Position numbers and translations under genes: made by a program. 64,000 bases of DNA from GCA-2746795 sp964643965 (GTDB lineage: Bacteria > Chloroflexota > Anaerolineae > Promineifilales > Promineifilaceae). Shown piece after piece: positions 61,638-64,000 of this stretch (position 1 is the first letter of the stretch; every line of letters begins with the position of its first letter). Location of the stretch: the NCBI GenBank assembly GCA_964643965.1, contig CAZXVH010000010.1, positions 1-64,000 of the forward strand, in the 5' to 3' direction. The notes under the pieces were generated by a model, which was given only the letters and a program-made list of their open reading frames with translations, made no database searches and was not told where the DNA came from.

Positions 61638-63086
61638 ATGGAACGCAAAGACTTTAAACGCATCACCCCCTATATTCACGAAATCCCCCAATCCTTCCGC
61701 CCTGATATGCGTGTGCCCGCCCGCTTTTACGCCGATGGCGAACTGCTCGACATGGCCCTGGGCGACAAAAGCCTGGACCAACTGGTCAATACGGCCACCC
61801 TGCCCGGCATCGTCAAATATGCCCTGGCTATGCCCGACATTCATCAAGGGTACGGCTTCCCCATCGGCGGCGTCATCGCCACGGCCCTGCCCGATGGCGT
61901 CATCTCGCCCGGCGGCGTGGGCTACGACATCAACTGTGGTGTACGCTTGCTGGCGACCCACCTCCACCAGGAAGAGATCGCGCCCTATCTCAGCGAACTG
62001 GCCTATGTCTTGCAAGCCAACTGCCCCAGCGGCGTGGGGCGCGGCGGGAACATCCACCTCAAGGTCCAGGAACTCGACCGCTTGATCGAGCAAGGCAGTC
62101 GATGGGCGCTCAAACATGGTTACGCCACCCAGATGGATTTAGAACGCACCGAGGAAAACGGCCGTTTAGCCGGCGCCGACGCCAGCAAAGTCAGTGATCG
62201 CGCTAAAAAACGGGGTCTCAATCAAATCGGTACGCTGGGCGCCGGCAACCATTTCATCGAAGTAGACGTGGTAGACGAGCTGTTTTACGACGAAGCAGCG
62301 GCGCGCATGGGCCTGTTTCCGGGGCAGATTGTGGTGCAAATTCACACCGGCTCTCGCGGCTTTGGGCATCAAATCTGCACAGATTATGTCAAGCGGTTCC
62401 AACAAGCTGTCCACAAATACGGCATCGTTCTGCCAGACCGGGAACTGGTCTGCGCCCCGTTGAGCAGTCCCGAAGGACAGGATTACCTGGCGGCCATGAA
62501 AGCCGCCGCCAATTACGCCTTTGTCAACCGGCAGGTACTCACCTACCACGTCCGCCAAAGCTTTGAACAGGTATTGGCCGGCGCGGGCGTCCGTTCTATG
62601 CTGTACCAGGTTTACGACATCGCCCACAACATGGCGAAGATCGAAACGCATGAGGTAGAGGGAGAGCCGCGAGAGGTGTGTGTACATCGTAAAGGGGCCA
62701 CCCGCGCCTTTGGCCCCGGCTCCCCCGTCTTGCCGGCTGTCTACCGCGACATCGGCCAACCCGTCTTTGTGCCCGGCTCCATGGGCACAGCCAGTTGGGT
62801 GCTGGTGGGCACGGAAACATCCATGGCACAGAGCTTTGGCTCTAGCTGTCACGGCGCGGGGCGTACCATGAGCCGCAGCCAGGCCAAACGCACCATTCAC
62901 GGCCATGACCTGCGTGAAGAATTGGAAGCGAGCGGCATCCATGTGCGGGCCGGCAGTATGCCTGGATTAGCCGAAGAAGCGCCGGCCGCTTACAAGGATG
63001 TGGATAAGGTAATTGAGGTGGTACATGGGGCGGGCATTGCTAAAAAAGTGGCCCGGCTTGTGCCGGTGGCGGTGGTGAAAGGATAA
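61638..63086 (+). CDS. rtcB: RNA ligase RtcB
   Basis: A 482-aa GTP- and Mn-dependent ligase that joins RNA 2',3'-cyclic phosphate (via 3'-phosphate) to 5'-OH ends in tRNA splicing or RNA repair. Seen: 'PDIHQGYGFPIGGVIA', 'GYDINCGVRLL' with metal-binding C100, 'GTLGAGNHFIEV', 'QIHTGSRGFGHQI', and 'SSCHGAGRTMSR' in which H405 is the GMP-accepting histidine. 'YKDVDKVIEVVHGAGI' ends the protein. No insertion or truncation. It forms an operon with archease and is next to the translin-family gene on the opposite strand. Confidence 0.97.
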   Translation: MERKDFKRITPYIHEIPQSFRPDMRVPARFYADGELLDMALGDKSLDQLVNTATLPGIVKYALAMPDIHQGYGFPIGGVIATALPDGVISPGGVGYDINCGVRLLATHLHQEEIAPYLSELAYVLQANCPSGVGRGGNIHLKVQELDRLIEQGSRWALKHGYATQMDLERTEENGRLAGADASKVSDRAKKRGLNQIGTLGAGNHFIEVDVVDELFYDEAAARMGLFPGQIVVQIHTGSRGFGHQICTDYVKRFQQAVHKYGIVLPDRELVCAPLSSPEGQDYLAAMKAAANYAFVNRQVLTYHVRQSFEQVLAGAGVRSMLYQVYDIAHNMAKIETHEVEGEPREVCVHRKGATRAFGPGSPVLPAVYRDIGQPVFVPGSMGTASWVLVGTETSMAQSFGSSCHGAGRTMSRSQAKRTIHGHDLREELEASGIHVRAGSMPGLAEEAPAAYKDVDKVIEVVHGAGIAKKVARLVPVAVVKG

Positions 63087-63095
63087 AAATTGGGG

Positions 63096-63140
63096 GCGCG
63101 GACAGCTTGTCCGCCCGGTGTGCGGACAAGCTATCCGCGC
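63096..63140. repeat. REP-like inverted pair
   Basis: GCGCGGACAGCTTGTCCGC (63096-63114) and GCGGACAAGCTATCCGCGC (63122-63140) are two opposite copies of the GCGGACA hairpin and pair with each other over 19 bp with one mismatch. It sits between rtcB and comEA. Confidence 0.85.
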
Positions 63141-63160
63141 TCCCATGAGGAGGGTACACC

Positions 63161-63799
63161 ATGAAGGTGAATCAGGATAATGTCGGCTTGATTTTGGCGG
63201 CGTTTTTTGTGGGTATCATCGTGACGCTGGTGGGCATGACCCTGTTCAAACAAACGCAGCCCGCTCCCATAATGATTACGCCGCCAGAACCGACGATAAC
63301 GGCCGTTCCCACTGAAACGCCCGGTCCTATCCAGGTATTTGTCAACGGGGCGGTGGCCGCTGAAGCGGTCTACACCTTGCCGCCCAACAGCATTTTGCAA
63401 GATGCCGTGCAGGCCGCCGGTGGTTTTGCGCCAGAAGCCAATGAAGCCGTTGTCAATTTGGCCCAACCATTGTTTAATGGGGCGCAAGTTTATATTCCCT
63501 TTTTGACAGAAGAGGCTGGGACGCCAACGGCCGTTACCATCATAGAAGCTGCCTCTGAAGCCAATCAAAGCGAACAAGACGCCGCCACAGCCGGCGCAGT
63601 TGTTAACATCAATACCGCCGACAGCGCCCAGTTGGATACCCTGCCCGGCATTGGCCCCAGCACCGCCGAAAAGATTGTGGCTTACCGGGATGAAAATGGA
63701 CCGTTCAGCGTCATTGAAGAAATCATGGATGTGCCGGGCATCGGCGCCGGCAAATTCGCCGAAATACGAGACTTAATCACCATCGAAGGGAACGAGTAA
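63161..63799 (+). CDS. comEA: ComEA-like competence DNA-binding protein
   Basis: A 212-aa protein with one N-terminal TM helix ('LILAAFFVGIIVTLVGM'), a Pro/Thr-rich linker, a SLBB domain ('PIQVFVNGAVAAEAVYTLPP', 'LQDAVQAAGGFAPEANEAVV') and a C-terminal helix-hairpin-helix pair ('VVNINTADSAQLDTLPGIGP' and 'MDVPGIGAGKFAEI'). ComEA is the membrane-anchored receptor that binds incoming double-stranded DNA. With comF at 18.7 kb it supports natural competence. GGAGG lies before the ATG. Confidence 0.92.
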   Translation: MKVNQDNVGLILAAFFVGIIVTLVGMTLFKQTQPAPIMITPPEPTITAVPTETPGPIQVFVNGAVAAEAVYTLPPNSILQDAVQAAGGFAPEANEAVVNLAQPLFNGAQVYIPFLTEEAGTPTAVTIIEAASEANQSEQDAATAGAVVNINTADSAQLDTLPGIGPSTAEKIVAYRDENGPFSVIEEIMDVPGIGAGKFAEIRDLITIEGNE

Positions 63800-63813
63800 C
63801 CTACTCCTCAATT

Positions 63814-64000
63814 ATGGGTCACGATAATTTTTTGAACATTGCCGCCGCCCGCACTCTGCACCTGCCGTTTCAGCTATTTGCGCGACGGCCGTTCACTCCA
63901 CCCCAAAAAGCGATCCTCCTCCAGCCCTGCTGTTTGAGCCAGGTTATGTTAACTACTCCGCTGCTGGCCGCATTGAGCAACGCCTATCCCGAAACCCGCT
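63814..64000 (+). CDS. GT9-family glycosyltransferase (heptosyltransferase-like), 5' part
   Basis: The frame from the ATG at 63814 is open to the window edge (62 codons). 'AILLQPCCLSQVMLTTPLLA' and 'ALSNAYPETR' match the start of family-9 glycosyltransferases such as ADP-heptosyltransferases, where the usual form is LLIxPxxxGDxLLTTP. Here Ser-Gln replaces Gly-Asp at the nucleotide-side loop. The ATG follows the comEA stop by 14 bases. Only the N-terminus is in the window, so activity cannot be judged. Confidence 0.7.
   Translation, partial: MGHDNFLNIAAARTLHLPFQLFARRPFTPPQKAILLQPCCLSQVMLTTPLLAALSNAYPETR

Noticed and set aside
62166..62942. A 258-codon minus-strand frame inside rtcB
   Set aside because: Antisense shadow with no motif. 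The rtcB frame is complete.

Overview
The window looks like a chromosomal segment of a Chloroflexota bacterium (Anaerolineae/Ardenticatenia-like). This is inferred from gene content and style: a Tad/Flp pilus without outer-membrane parts, DUF1269, DUF3467 and DUF4230 proteins, many intergenic short-repeat blocks, and leaderless-looking promoters. No rRNA or phylogenetic marker was compared, so the phylum call is moderate. All genes look like ordinary housekeeping or accessory chromosome genes. I see no prophage, integrase, transposase or CRISPR array.

Layout. 0-5 kb: the 3' end of queG carrying an in-frame 51-bp tandem repeat, a lone receiver protein, a URO-D-family protein, an acyl-CoA dehydrogenase and a metallophosphoesterase; the last two converge into repeat blocks. 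5.2-5.45 kb: tRNA-Arg(TCG) and tRNA-His(GTG). 5.5-13.3 kb: a membrane Ser/Thr kinase, FtsH, a GNAT acetyltransferase, a 9-TM GAF regulator, lysA (with an in-frame palindromic mini-repeat) and a small acidic protein. 13.4-18 kb: an MFS transporter, Kbl, a NIF3-like protein, an HNH protein and a low-molecular-weight phosphatase. 18-26.8 kb (minus strand): hpf, comF, tadC, tadB, cpaF, cpaE, the unlisted 49-aa Flp pilin gene, and a DegS/DegU-like two-component pair that probably controls the pilus. 27-33.3 kb (minus): a coupled glycan/lipid-sugar operon (dolichyl-phosphate-mannose-synthase-like GT2, methyltransferase, three large membrane proteins). 33.3-35.4 kb: a RimK-like ligase and a receiver-roadblock protein. 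35.5-45.4 kb: a peptide/oligopeptide ABC transporter locus with two DF ATPase pairs, and permeases carrying large external insertions. Its 873-aa binding lipoprotein appears circularly permuted. 45.4-50.4 kb: small membrane proteins, a second binding lipoprotein of normal domain order, an HExxH protein and a TPR protein. 50.5-57.8 kb: an ABC-2 exporter locus with two large membrane proteins, and DUF503. 58-64 kb: DUF4230, an adrenodoxin-type ferredoxin, a translin-family protein plus DUF3467 back to back with archease-rtcB (an RNA-processing neighbourhood), ComEA, and the start of a GT9 glycosyltransferase.

Three genome-wide signals overlie the genes. First, the palindrome ACGGCCGT (usually AACGGCCGTT) occurs about 70 times by eye, in coding sequence and in every frame; about one copy would be expected. 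It is thin across the cpaF-to-DegU stretch and the Opp locus. Second, a REP-like hairpin family (stem GCGGACA/TGTCCGC) occurs singly, as inverted pairs and as tandem arrays, with a compensatory stem variant; one array is translated in frame inside queG. Third, heptamer/octamer tandem repeats, often folding into long hairpins, sit at gene ends. Several genes without a Shine-Dalgarno have a -35/-10 pair placed so that transcription would start at the start codon.
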